Part shown: positions 50,893-62,931 of the stretch, in pieces | Numbering within the stretch: the stretch's first letter is position 1 | Layout: the number at the start of each line of letters is the position of its first letter | Source: Stratiolaelaps scimitus | Lineage: Eukaryota; Arthropoda; Arachnida; Mesostigmata; Laelapidae | Length of the DNA stretch: 64,000 nucleotides | Direction: 5' to 3' | Assembly (NCBI GenBank): GCA_019614645.1 | Contig: JABWDB010000036.1 | Location: 992,001 to 1,056,000 of the forward strand | Notes under the pieces: generated by a model | Told to the model about the DNA's origin: nothing | What the model saw: only the letters and a program-made list of their open reading frames with translations | The model's database searches: none | Position numbers and translations under genes: made by a program

Positions 50893-53460
50893 ATTTTAAC
50901 AGTTGACACGATGGGAGACGATTCACACAGAGTGCTCGTTGCGTTTGAATAAAAGAAGACTAAAGGGTTTTTACTCCCGGTCATTTTGGCAATACGATTG
51001 GTGGTCACTACCAAGTGATATCGGTCTAAGTATTCCTTGGCCAGCGCGGAGAGACAACGACAAATATTGGCGCATTAGTTCAGCTCAGTTGAGCGATTCT
51101 TTTAGTCACCTCAAGCGGCTCGAACACTGCGGCATTGTACAGCCGGAGACTTCAGCCGTCAAAGACCCCCTGCACGGACGGCTAATTTGGGCATGCCCGA
51201 CTCTGTAGAGAATCAGAGCAATGCGGGAACGGTATATAAATTCGTATATAAAATCGTCTCCATTAGGACCTTACTGATATGATGTGCACGCGTGAGTGAG
51301 AGAGCTCAATCAGTTCCTATCTGAAGACAGATTCTTTCGTGAACATTTGCTGTTTTTTAAATCATTTTGTCTAGAGACAATCGAAATTTGTAGGGAGGAA
51401 CACGTTTACAATTAATTCGCCAATTCGTTTGGGTCGTTATCGTGTGAGAACTGTCGGCTTTCTACACGTCCTTCAGATCTGAGTGTCTTATGGCATGTTA
51501 TGTGATCTTCCTTCGTTGCCAATGCTCAAGCAGCGGGACTTGCCGACGTTGATTTATTCATCTAGGCGACATGGAGTCCAAGGCAACAGTTGTCCACTCC
51601 GCCGACAATACAAGCTGTTGAATAGAAGTTTCATATCTAACGGTTCAGTGATTTGTCATAGCTATTCGAGTATGGCCAATATTTCTCCTTCTCTCTCTCT
51701 CAACTCGTTGAACTTTGCGACACTATCTGCAATTTCGTGAACACCTGCTAACGCTATTCTGCTATTGTTGCGGCCTACAGCGCTTACCTCGGAAAATTTT
51801 CCAACTCGAGTACAGACGGACATTCAGTTATATACAGCCGTTGTGTGTTGGATATCGATCAAGTGATTGGGTTTTGATCAATTTCATGGTGGTGATTCTA
51901 TGATGAACCACACCGAATTTTGACTTACATCGTTTCCTATTGTGTCCAGGACGCACTACACGTCTAGCGATGCTAGACAATATTTTTAAGTTATTCCTCC
52001 AATTATCAAGCAGTATGCCGATGATCTCAGTACTTGTATACAGCTGACGTTTGCTGACCAAGATGGAAATGCAAAAGTTCATAAAAGATCTCTGATTCGG
52101 AAGTATGAACAAGATGAAGAAACGGTGTCCCCAGGGATATCTGCAAAAAAATTCCGCTTCATTTCACAAGCCTCGATAGTTGATAATGTGATTTGTTATT
52201 GCAGGGTTCCGTTAAACACACGCAGATATAGCTCTGTGTCCAGATGTCCGAGTACTCACGTGTCCAAACGAGCAGTAGTCATTCAACATCGCTTGACCCG
52301 TGTACTCCATAACAATCGCCTCATGGAAATCGTTCATTTCTATACTGACGGGGAATTTTCCCACATCACCAAAAACTACATCGAACTAATTCGGATCAAA
52401 TATTCTCCATTCAGCTAGCTATCTGTATATGTCGTGATCTATATATGTAGTTAACATTAAATCCAGAGTAACTAGCTTGGTACATGGTATTCGCAATATG
52501 TCCAAAAGTGTATGCCTAGTCAAGCCGTATTCAGTAATGAAGCTTCCTCACACACAGCAAGGCGCTATTCTTTTATAAGATGAAATATAAATACTATTAT
52601 TAAACGTATTATGAACGTATACCAATCACGAGTGAGGGTTCACAATGAAAATACTAGTACAGTTATAGTAAAACAAACAAGATGATGGTGGTGGCGGTCA
52701 TTGTTGTTGTTTAAGCCCATATACAGATATATATATATATAAACCGAAAATATATGCTTGTATACCACCGCTTGATCACGTGTGCAGTGTGCGAGTCGTG
52801 TCCAAGGAAGGCAAATGCATACGCCCATGCATACAAGATGCGCGCGGGTCGCCAGAGGCCCACGCTTCGAAACAAAGCACTGTCATTTGTAAGACCGTCG
52901 ACGACTGTTGTGACCGTTCCTAATACACCTCCTTGATATACTATCCTATCAAATATCAATAATAATAGTAATAACAACAACAATAATGGATGTCATATAT
53001 TGCAATGTGTCTGCTTTCGATGTCATGTGTCGTCAAAGAGAAAAATGGAAAAAAAGCTGAAAAACGTCAAAACGTCAACGTGCATTGGAACCCCGGCCAT
53101 TTCGTAGAATGCAAATAAATAGCTATACGCACTCAACTCGCAAATGCATACAAGTCGAATGGTTACACAGACAGCCTGGCTGGGGTCATCCGCTTCAGTG
53201 TCGCATCCTCAAGCGCTCGCTACGTGTGTGTGTGTGTGTATGTGTATCTGTGTGTGTGTGTCAACTTGCTCTGTTTCTCGTTCGTTTATATTATTGGTGT
53301 GCTTTGACCCGGGGAAATCGTAAAACACGTTTGCGATTGTTCGATTTTACATCTGCGCGCGCGAACCCGCTTTCGCGCGGTCGGCCTTCGCTGGTGAGAA
53401 ATGTTTGCATGCATACTGCATGGCCCACACCGCATTTACTATGAAAAGAATACTAATTAT

Positions 53461-53462
<2 letters not shown>

Positions 53463-53498
<36 letters not shown>
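53463..53498. repeat. (TA)n microsatellite
   Basis: Uninterrupted TA tract of about 17 units. Confidence 0.95.
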
Positions 53499-53500
<2 letters not shown>

Positions 53501-56500
53501 TATCACTATAATAATACATTCTACTGTGGGATTTGCTTCTCTCATTTTTGGGTCACGTTTTAGACACCGATACGATAAACCTCCACTGTATTTGGACCTA
53601 TTTGATGTTGCCCCAATGCTCATTGTCGTAGGAGAATAACCCTATGAATGTGAGCACTATATGCATACGAGTATTGACTAGAGCAGTGTGCCGCTATGGT
53701 GTTCAATCAAACAAAAAAATCCTCCCTGTATATGTAATTGTCAAATATTACCTAAATGTAGCGCCATCCGACTACTGATTGGCGTTCGGCCATCCATAAT
53801 TAGCCGGCAAGTCAGCTCGTTCAAGGATTCGTTCACAAATCGCGTCAACGCTGAGAGCTTTGTTTAATGTATTTTCGCGTTATTTGTCATTTCAAATATC
53901 ATTCGATGGTGCTAACGTCCCTAAATACTAACGCCTCGTATGCGTCCGTTGCGTGTTTTCGGTCTGTTCTTCAAAAGATAGAGAATTTCTAGAATTATTA
54001 TAATATTGCCGAACTTTCTGAGTTATCCATAAAAGCTGAAACTGCTGTTCCGGCAGAGGGGTAAGCCGTGAGGGGCCCATAGGTCACGTTTTTCTGCTCG
54101 ATACGCTTTCTCGTACATTGACAATGGAATTGTAGCTAGCAATGATTGAGAATAGCGGCCATCTTCCATTTTGCCAAAGCGGATCGTACAATTGCTTCAT
54201 CATCAGTCGGATCTGTCATTGGATGGCCATTTTCGTGGACGATTATCGATTTACACAAATTCATAGCGGGTGACGATTCATTGACTCATTCATTGATTCG
54301 GGTACATATATCGATTGATATTGCTTGAGTAATAATAATGTTTATCATCGAGCTTGGTTTAGTTACCATCTCTTCGCGAATATGTCTGCCTCTCTGTGTG
54401 TCAGCCTGTTTGGCCGTGTGCTCCCAAATGACAATGCAATTATTAATGTGAAGACAAACACGAAGTTGATGGTCACTTTCGAGATGGCAGTGTATGATAC
54501 CACTGATCAACAATGAAGCACGTGTGCAGTTCGGAACGAATCAATCGCTTCCTTTCGGGCGGGCTCTAATCCACCTAACAAATACACTAAACACGACGTG
54601 AAGAGTTGTCAAGAGAGAGAGAGAAAGAGAGATTGACGAAGTTTGCGGTTCAAGAGAGCGAACTTTGCACGGATTTCGCACTAGGGACGCCATTGTAGAA
54701 CAATGAAACGTTATCGTACATGTATACATTTTCATTATAATAAAGGTGTTATTATATAGAGTAGTCACAACTCGATCGAGTGTGTGAAATCTGTCGTGGC
54801 AAAGTCGTCACGAAAAGAGTTGCTTCACCCAGAGGAGAGCTTGTTCCGGGAGACAGAGAGATAGCTGGGAGATCGTGTGGACGTGTGTCGCTATCGCGGG
54901 GTAGCCAGTTGAGTTCTGTGTAGATAACACACGCTGCACGCACGTGCCTAACGAAGATGGAAACTTGTGGGCAACAGACAGGGACGATTTAGCAAACAAT
55001 CTCACTTAACTTAGTTAGCTATTTCATATAGGGAAGCTGGGCCAATTGAAGTGGGTGACCACTTACGCGAATTCAGCAGTTAGCACTGAGGTATTGCTAA
55101 CTGTAAATCTAGGGTTCACCGAACGAATCGTTCGTGTGTCGTCGCAAGCCAGGTGTATCTTCAACTCATATGATGACGCAGTCCCTTTCGACCGAGAGCT
55201 TAGCCTGTGGCGTACAAGCGAACGCACTTCATGACCCGACTAATTTCGATGAAGTAAACCATACCAATAGCGTTATTAAAGGACGAATTGAAACAGCGTT
55301 TTGGCGTTATGTTCAGAGCTGGATTTCTCATATATATATATATATACATATACGTGGTTGTTTGCATGCAAGTTAGACGAAGGACAACATCGCAAAATGC
55401 CTACCACTCCTGGGACAAATTTTTCACGCTTGGCTCGAAGTTCCACGATGGGCATTAATGAACAATTTCATTAGTTACTCCTTCCTCGAGGTGTGTCGCA
55501 AGCATATTATACGTTCAGTGTGTGACACCATTTTCTCCTTCGGAGACCGCACGAGGAAAAAGGTTGTAATAAGCAATCACTTGATCGAACCACTTTTGAG
55601 ATCCGGGCATATCTGAATGCAGCAAGAGTCAGCTCTGAACTCCCGATACATATGACCTTACGACGACGGCGACACCTACTAGAACAACAGGAACATTAAT
55701 TAATAGAATAATAATTATACCACTGAAAACACTACGAAGCGAACGCCAACAAAGCACATCAACAGAGACAAACACACGAAAATATTACCAACTAACTAAT
55801 ATAATTTATGTAAATAAATAGGTACACCGGCCGAGATTAGAGTAATGATAATAAATAATTATGATGATGATAATGATTAAGATGACGATTACGGTTATTA
55901 TTATTATTATTACTATTATAAATATAATAATGGTATTAATTAAAACAATTAAGATTATAATGATAATAATGAACGCAAGAAGGGAATGAAGTGGGCATGA
56001 AGCAAAAGACATTATATAAATATAAAAAATATATATATATATACATTGAAGAAGTATACATTGCTGATAGCGAGAGGCTAAGATAGAAGCGAAAAAGATG
56101 AAATGATGGAAAAGAACGAGAGAGCAAATGCGAACGTGAGGTAAAAATTATATATATATATATATCAAGCAAATATATATGAGCCGAAATATTGAATGAA
56201 ATATAATCGAGACGATTATGACGACGACCTTTAAAAATCAACAATAACATCACCACCAACCATTTATTATTATTATTATGGAGGATAAGTAAAGTGGTGA
56301 TAAACGGTGGGCGCCATAGAGGTTAATGGGAGCACGTAGGGTTCAGATACGACAATAAAAAAACACAAACAGATAGCAAATATATGGAGAGCCGACTTTC
56401 GATTACGATACAGTGCCGACAACTGATAACAGCAGGAAAAAAGAAAGCATTGATTACAATCAAGGCAATAGTCGAAATATGATTGAAATAAAAACCAATT

Positions 56501-57255
56501 GATCGAAGGCGTAAATTGTAGCTACTTAAACTTAAACTTTTTCGGGCTGACTCTCAGCCAACATTTAACGGGTCCATTGGGCACATACAAATTGTAGCTA
56601 CTGCTTATCTTCTCTGTAAGAACGAAACTAAGTGACGATTATCTAAGAACACCAATAGTGCTAACTAACGAAATATGAAAGTCACCCAGTTTGATGTGAA
56701 AAACGATTCGAATATATCGATACGAAGTCAAGCACACACACACACACACATAAACAAACAAACATAGACACAGCGTAAATGTAACGGGATGAAAAGGTGG
56801 CAAGCTTACGGCGATATGTGTTGACAAGGCAGCGTGGCGAGCGCCGAACTAATGTCAGGGGAGGTTTATGCATATGCGCTGGACACGGGAGGCAAAATGG
56901 CGAGAGGAAGTGGATACGATGAAAGTCGAAGTTGCCAAAAAATATTTTTGTGGTACCCACCCGACTTTGAGTTGGATATCGAAACGGAACTAAAGGCAAA
57001 AAGCTGCGGAACACAAGGGAAAACGAATGAGGGGGAGTGTGAGAGAGGAGATAGAATAATAAAGAAGTGGATTTATCCAATAAAAATAAAAGAGCAAACG
57101 CTGAATTTATCCAATAAAGTAAAACAGCAACAGACTCACTATGTTTACTCATTGTGTCTTTGTTTCAACTTTTATTTGGGATATTCTACGATGATAAAGG
57201 GCTTGTGTGATAGCAAACAAATGATCTGTAGCCTTCGAAACATTTGGGGGGGACG

Positions 57256-57462
57256 GGACCGGAGATACAATTATTAAACTTTCGTCAGATATTAGGAGAA
57301 AGGTTAGCATCCGCTAGAGGAGAGCGACGTGCAACTGAATTTTTAATGCGAAGATTTTCCTTAAATATACAAAGGGGCAGCGCAAGTGCTACTTTGGGTA
57401 CTTGCTTAAGGACTGGGGAAGTGGGGCCTCCTTGTTCTAGAGATTCTATTAAGGATATATAG
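57256..57462 (+). pseudogene. C-terminal relic of a non-LTR retrotransposon polyprotein
   Basis: A plus-strand open stretch encodes GERRATEFLMRRFSLNIQRG followed by a short tail and a stop. The FL.RRFSL.IQRGSA..LGT pattern matches the tail still readable, in a shifted frame, at the 3' end of the minus-strand element at 60.5 kb (FLLQRLSLAVQRGNAIAFLGT). It is therefore the last 60 or so residues of a related element in the opposite orientation, heavily 5'-truncated or eroded. An AATAAA-like signal follows near 57525. Confidence 0.5.
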
Positions 57463-57607
57463 AGTAATGTGTTTTTAGATGTATTTCATGTTCAGCGGGT
57501 ACAATTGTCGCCCACTTTTTTAACTGAATAAATATTGATAACTCAACGAAAAAACAAATGGTATTTCTATTACCGTGAGTATATATATACACATATATAT
57601 ATATATA

Positions 57608-57632
57608 TTGGGCATCCAGTTCAAACTTTCGT
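57608..57632 (+). repeat. Mariner left terminal inverted repeat
   Basis: Starts ttgggcatcc and matches the reverse complement of the right end over about 22 bp with one internal mismatch (GGGCATC, C or G, then AGTTCAAACTTTCG). Confidence 0.88.
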
Positions 57633-57712
57633 CTCCTAAATTGCCAATAACTGTTGAACTAAATGAGTTAGAACAAAGATCTTTTGGTATGAGTTAGAGG
57701 TACTGTCCAGCT

Positions 57713-58616
57713 TTATTGACACACCGATTCCAAATATTTACCATTTGCATTTCCATATATAATTTCGTTATCTATTGCTTTTGTGAGTAAGTCGACGGTT
57801 GCATATGGAACCCCACCTATTGCCCTTTTTAATGCATGGAAACAACCATAATCACTTGGGCTTAAATCAGGAGAATATGGGGGTTGATGCCATCGCTCAA
57901 TATTGTTCCCCTCCATCCAGGCCGTAATTTCAGCAGTGCGGTGAGATCTTGCATTGTCGTCGAGTAACTACACTCGGTGCTGTCGATCCCCACGCCATTT
58001 GTTCATAAATCCTTTCAAGAAGCCGAGATATCGGGGAGCATTGACTTTTTGCTGCCACTTCACCTTGTCGGAGCCACTGTTTTGCTTGGTCCTTCTCAGG
58101 GGGTCTATCCAGGCTAACCCATGTCTCGTCTATCGACACGGTGTGCTCTAAGCGACTGGTTTGTTGCGTATAAGTCTTCAAATTAGATACACTCCACATG
58201 CATTTTCATCTGCTCAGCACTCAGCGTATGGGAACCCATTTTGCATTGATTTTCTTCATCTTCAATATATTGGTGATAATATTATGACACGTTGACTGAG
58301 GAATCCCAGTTTCAGCCGACAAAGATTTCATGGACCACGCTCTAGTTTGCTTGAAAGCTGCCTTTATTCTGTCAATCCGTTCGTCCCTTGTCGCACCTGA
58401 TTTGTGGTCCCCACCTCGATGGTCATGGGTGTCCATATCTCCACTGTTAAATCGCTTGTACCGATTTTGCACCATTCGCAGGCATAAGGCAGACTTACCG
58501 TACGCCTTCACTAATTGTCGATGGATTTCAGGTGGAGGGTGTCCCTGGAGAAACAAAAACTTGATGATTTCCCGTTGATTTTTGGGGGAATTTGAACTTT
58601 CTGCTGCAGAGTCCAT
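57713..58616 (-). pseudogene. Mariner transposase, multiply frameshifted
   Basis: Reading starts at ATG 58616 (MDSAAESSNS). The N-terminal helix-turn-helix region is recognisable (EIIKFLFLQG, GIPQSTCHNI, ending KWVP). Downstream, the catalytic region appears in other frames: SIDETW with the first Asp, LLDDNARSH with the second and YSPDLSPSDY with the third. Spacing of the second to third Asp is 34 residues, the mariner D34D signature. Lesions: frameshifts near 58230, 58190 and 58045, and an in-frame TAG near 57967. About 35 residues are missing between the first and second Asp compared with typical mariners. The C-terminus ends at 57713. Confidence 0.88.
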
Positions 58617-58735
58617 CTTTCTGATCGTATCGAAACCACTCAGTGTTCGAAAGGAAGCCACGTTCACGCCGCGTACCCACGCCGAGAATGAACGCAGTGT
58701 ATCGCGTAGTTCGGATTGTGCGCCATTCGAAAGGC

Positions 58736-58759
58736 GCGAAAGTTTGAACTCGATGCCCG
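58736..58759 (-). repeat. Mariner right terminal inverted repeat
   Basis: Reverse complement begins cgggcatcga and pairs with the left end at 57608-57632. Immediately outside lies TA in a (TA)n tract. Confidence 0.88.
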
Positions 58760-60481
58760 TATATATATATATATAGTGTTGGAAAGAAAGTAATTACAAA
58801 ATTTCAATGGGCCTTTTTAAAAGTTCGCCGGTACGTCGTCTGCTACGTTGACAAATATAGTCTCCTTTTTACCGCTAAGAGTTGCTCTTTGAAAAGCACT
58901 GTGAATTATGTTAGAGAACATTTGGTTTTAATTATAAACCAAATACATTCTTTGAGTTAACTTTCTTGCATGTGACGGGCCTCGTATTACGTATTACTAC
59001 GAGGATATATGCTTTTTGCTTAATTTGTTTCAACCATTTGTAATGCCTGGCGAGAATCCATCGATAAAGAAATACAAAAATTCTCCGCATCTGGCACGAT
59101 TCTAGCCAGGGACACGACTAGGCCAGAGAAGGTTTTAATCATAAGCGATATAAGCTGTTACAAGCGAATTTGATAACACTTCGAATCGTTAATTGAAGGA
59201 CTATATAGGACCGAACTTATAAATGGTTACAAAATGTCATTAAACTAACGTTACTTATATGTATATATTTTTATTATAAAATGTTTTTTTTTAATCCCGT
59301 ATAATGATTAGTTATAATGATGTGTCTTTAATAATGTAATTTTTGAATATCATCTACACCGTTTGTTCTATGCTATAGGCTACTTGTTAAATTCGGGGCG
59401 AAATATTTGATATTTTCTTGATCCTTTATTTTGCTTCAGCGTTCCCCGAATTCCCTCATACATAAGCGTAAATTCCAATTACGTTGTCGTTAACGGTGTG
59501 AATAATGACAACAGTAAACAAACACTGATGCGCACCGTGATAGCTTCTCTCATGAAGCATGTAAATGCTTGCGAAGTCATCATACACAAGCGTGAGGTAG
59601 GTAATGCCCTCAGCCGTATGCATTTCTGGAATAACGCCACGTGCGAACACATTTCTCAGTATACAATTGACCAATCAATGAATGGTCACCACCTGTCGAT
59701 AATGTCACATCTTATTTATATTCGCTTGCTGTTTCTGGTTGAAACAGTGGCATTAGTTTTGACCACAACGATGGAAGTTTCGTTCGGATGAAGTACTCCA
59801 CCTTCCCCTCGGAAAGCTTTTCGAGCCCTAGAAATCACACAAAATCGCACAGTTTTACTTATTAACGGGGTGTTATGGTACAGCGTGCTCGGAAAGTTAC
59901 GCAGGCCCATGTGCAGTTTCTCTATTTAATTGTTCTGCAAATAGATAATTCGATAGTAAGTTCTTCAAAACGGCGGCGGGAAGAAAGGCTGAGAGTTAGC
60001 GCAAAGAATTTTTGTCAAAATTGAACAAAAAGCTCATGAGGATTATTTCAGAGAGCATCAAACTTTAGTGAAAAATTTTGAGGCTAGGTAGGATTTGAAG
60101 CAAAGTCTGCCGTCCTTGAACATTTTTCTTCTTAAATTGTTCACTTTCTATATTTCAATATTTCCTTAAAATACGAAAGTTGTTGCCATCGAAATGTGTG
60201 CCCACAGAAGCGGAAACAAGAAGAAAATATAACGGGAAATTTTCCGTTGAAACAGTTGAACTTTAGTTCGTCGCCCTTAGGGTTGGTTAGCCTCCCTAAC
60301 ACCCCGTATTTTTGAGACAACACATGTGTGTCTGCTTCAACAGGAATAACCTTAAAGGGTACTAATGTCTAGAAAAGGGAACCAATCGAATTGTGTGCCC
60401 AGAAACGTTTGTCGTCCTGATTTGTCAATCTGTAGTTATTATAATATATTAAACGTTACAATAGGTCGGAATTTCTAGGGA
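58760..60481. other. AT-rich spacer between transposons
   Basis: No supported gene. A hydrophobic plus frame at 59498-59791 and its minus counterpart show no recognisable motif. Confidence 0.5.
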
Positions 60482-60838
60482 TTATGGGGGGGGGGGGTGA
60501 GGACGACAACGTCCCGAGGAAGGCGATGGCATTGCCTCTCTGCACAGCGAGGGACAGGCGCTGCAGGAGGAAAGAGCCAGCGCGCACAGGTTGTCCCCGG
60601 TGGCGCGGATCAACCTGTGGTAGACCCCCTCGAGGAAGTTCGCAGTGAGAGGGCCGTGCCCGCCCAGGGTCTCAAAGGCAAGGGGGGAAAACAGGTGCGT
60701 TGCTTGGAGTGCGGCGTACTTCCTCAGCTTTGCCCGCTCTGCACGCGCTACTGCGTAACCGGGGATGGTTGCACAGTGGTTGACATAAGAAGGTGCTAGG
60801 GTGTCAACCACAGTGCCGTCCCAAACCAGGTGCTGGCC
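60482..60838 (-). pseudogene. Retrotransposon C-terminal endonuclease region, after stop
   Basis: The frame of the 563-codon ORF simply continues past its TGA: GQHLVWDGTVVDTLAPSY completes a PD...D restriction-like-endonuclease pattern (RPDG before the stop, VWDG after). About 80 residues on, near 60572-60590, the conserved family tail FLLQRLSLAVQRG is found one frame away, so a single frameshift follows. Two small lesions thus separate this region from the upstream frame. Confidence 0.75.
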
Positions 60839-62530
60839 TCAATGGAAGGGGATAAGGGTGAGGCCGTCAGGGCGGCGCCCGTCAGAGGTGTCGAGGCCCT
60901 GTGGCTCCCTTGTGCAAGGGATACCGGCGGAGTGGAGGGCCCTCACGAGCGTGTCATTAAGCATCGTGTGTCGCGGATGGCGACCGGCGCTGCGTTCGCA
61001 CGAGAGACCGTGATGGCCATTCGTGGCGACGGGGTCCCCGCAACGCTCGCAGCTGTGGGCCGCAACGACAGGGGCCCCGAGGCGAAGGCCCACACAGAAG
61101 CGGAGGGAGCGATCGTCGAGAGCCGTACCGAGGGACGAGGAGGGCAGCGCGTGGAGCCACGCCCCCGCACCAGGCCTGTCGACAGCCCGGAGGCGAGCTT
61201 GGTCAGCAACGTGTGGCGCAGAGGCCAGGAGGGAGTCCCGCAGCTCCTGGTGCAGGGCATCGGACCATACCCGCTGCTTGCTCTGTTTGTCCGGAGGGAC
61301 CCGAGCGCGGACGCCCGTCTGGTCGAGGGCAGCCTCCCGGGAAGCGGAGAAGTGGGCGAGCGCTTCGGGGGGGAGGACTGTAGCAACCATGTCGGCAACC
61401 GCCGTAAGCGACGCGGCGTAGCAAACGTCAGCCAAGCGGCGTACACTGAGGATGCCGAGGCCACCGAAGCGGACCGGAAGGGTAGCCTGCGACGCCGCTT
61501 CCGGCGGAAGCTGGAGGTTCAAGATCGTGGTCAGGGCGTCCAACACCAACTCGTCATACTCGTGAAGGGCTGAAGCCTCAGTGCCGGCCGGGCATGTCCT
61601 AAGTGAGTGCTGCATGCGTGCCGCCGAGAAACAGGACCGGAGGAGGAACAGCCCCTGGTGAGCCGATAACAGGGGCAGTCGGTCGAGCATCACGGCCGTC
61701 CTCTCGAGGCAACGGTCCAATAGCGGCCGGATTCCCTCATCCGTAAGAGGGGAGCCGACGAGCTCGAGGGACAACCTCTGGGTGAGACGGCATCCTGGGA
61801 GCAACCGCTGGAGGTCGGGCTGCGCGTCCAAAGAGAAGATCTCGCACTTCGTGGGGTTGAGGGCAAGGCCGCTGCGCCCCTCGTAGTCGAGTACTCGCTG
61901 AACGTCGGAGGCGACGGTCGCCGGATCACTGCCGCACTCTGAGCTGATGACGGCGTTGTCCATAATCAGATGGGAGGGGCTACGATAGGCCAGGTCAACC
62001 AGAGGGAAGAGGCCAGGGACGTGCTCAGCAACCTCTCGCAGGACGAGATCTCGGCGGACCGTGTTGAAGGCATTGCGAAAATCAAGCTTGACCAGGGCCG
62101 CGTCTGGATGAGCGTGGATGAAGGCGCGAGCCGCGTGAGCAGCGATCTCCGTCCCAGACGCCTGGCCGCAGCCCAACTGGGTTGGGCCGAGCAGGGTCAC
62201 GACCGTGTCCCTCTCGTTGACCCAGGCGATCTTAGCAGCCAGGCGACGAATCGTGCTGGAGCAGGCGATAGGCCGTATCGACCCATCCTTTTTCTTGAGG
62301 GCGATGAGGCGCGCGCCGAAGAGTATTGGCCGTAGCGCCGATGGAACCGTGCCGGCCCGCATGCAGTCGACCACCTTAGCGAGGGCCTTAGCGAGGGCAG
62401 TGGCGACGGCTCCGAGTGCCGGAGAAAGCAGGTCCCTGAGATGACGCGGCCGAAGGCCATCGGGGCCGGCTGACGAGCTCGGGGGGAAAGAGGAAACGGC
62501 CGCAAAAACCTCATCAGGTGAAAACCTCAT
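60839..62530 (-). pseudogene. Retrotransposon reverse transcriptase with excised catalytic core
   Basis: A 563-codon open frame. Residues 22-30 (GPDGLRPRH) and 78-100 (KKKDGSIRPIA) are RT fingers motifs. LDFRNAF at 149-155 is motif A with the catalytic Asp150. Motif B (a G..QGDP box) and motif C (Y.DD) are absent: the text passes from SPSHLIMDNAVISSECG straight to SDPATVASDV at residues 200-201, so the intervening block is deleted in frame. Thumb-side motifs follow (LALNPTKCEIF, LELVGSPL). A C-x2-C-x8-H-x4-C finger spans 494-511, and RRPDG at 552-556 starts the endonuclease. The frame ends at TGA. The copy cannot have RT activity. The open length suggests a recent insertion, or retention of the non-catalytic parts. 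Confidence 0.85.
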
Positions 62531-62748
62531 TTGTCAATCGATACTCACTGACGTGTTCAACTAGAAGAAGTACAACTGAAAAGATAATCAATTTAACTTA
62601 AATTCAAATTCATTTTAAAGCCATCTCTTCATCATTTCAGTGAAAAAAAACAAAATACAATCACAAAGCACAGGGTATACCATTTCAATACCGCATGTTA
62701 GTCGACGCGCCCTTCTACCTATCGGTAGCAAATGGTGTTTGGGAGTTC

Positions 62749-62931
62749 TTAGGGGTTCGTGGCAGTACCGAATCGTGTAACAATCGCGTTGATCGCCAAC
62801 TCCGCGTTGTTCTGTTGATCAGGTTCGGCATCCCTGTCCAATTGTATTTCTACCTCTCCCAATGCGATGGCGCCATCGAGTGCACGATCAATCACCACAG
62901 TCGCCGGCCCGACGTCCGCGCATTGCAACAC
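62749..62931 (-). CDS. Unidentified gene, probable terminal exon
   Basis: Begins right after a tttttag acceptor and runs 60 codons to TAA, phase 0. Encodes VLQCADVGPATVV then DRALDGAIALGEVEIQLDRD and AIVTRFGTATNP. It is balanced, non-repetitive sequence with coding-like third positions, more GC-rich than its surroundings. The next exon upstream (63181-63283) ends in phase 0, so the two join cleanly. I do not recognise the family. The retroelement lies about 200 bp downstream. A weak GT after RFG could alternatively end the exon before the stop. Confidence 0.4.
   Translation of the reverse strand: MLQCADVGPATVVIDRALDGAIALGEVEIQLDRDAEPDQQNNAELAINAIVTRFGTATNP

Larger units (their letters stand above)
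45311..57240. other. AT-rich gene-poor downstream region
   Basis: About 12 kb without a supported gene. It begins with the 3' flank of the FHA gene (AATAAA at 46349). It holds many (TA)n and (GA)n tracts, ATT-type runs near 55850-55990, three strong inverted repeats (listed separately) and two tRNA-like patches. Short open stretches such as 49351-49638 plus (hydrophobic) and 52205-52418 plus (preceded by a good ttattgcag acceptor) are the only hints of coding potential, and neither has a recognisable domain. Confidence 0.55.
57608..58759 (-). mobile_element. Mariner-family DNA transposon (defective), inserted in (TA)n
   Basis: An element of about 1152 bp with both terminal inverted repeats, internal minus-strand transposase relics and TA on each side, as expected for Tc1/mariner target duplication. 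Both flanks are TA microsatellite. The transposase carries frameshifts, a stop and an internal loss, so this copy cannot move by itself; with intact-looking ends it might be mobilised by another source. Confidence 0.88.
60482..62545 (-). mobile_element. 5'-truncated non-LTR retrotransposon of the RLE type
   Basis: A GC-rich island of about 2 kb in AT-rich surroundings encodes, on the minus strand, the second half of a retrotransposon polyprotein: RT domain pieces, a CCHC zinc finger and a restriction-like-endonuclease motif at the C-terminus, the layout of R2-type early-branching non-LTR elements. The left end is marked by a poly-G (minus poly-C) run at about 60484-60497. The right end stops abruptly at the beginning of the frame, with a stop two codons upstream of the ATG, as expected from 5' truncation. 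The clade cannot be fixed without a tree. Confidence 0.8.

Noticed and set aside
60830..61573. 247-codon plus-strand frame opposite the retroelement
   Set aside because: GC-rich antisense shadow of the reverse-transcriptase frame.
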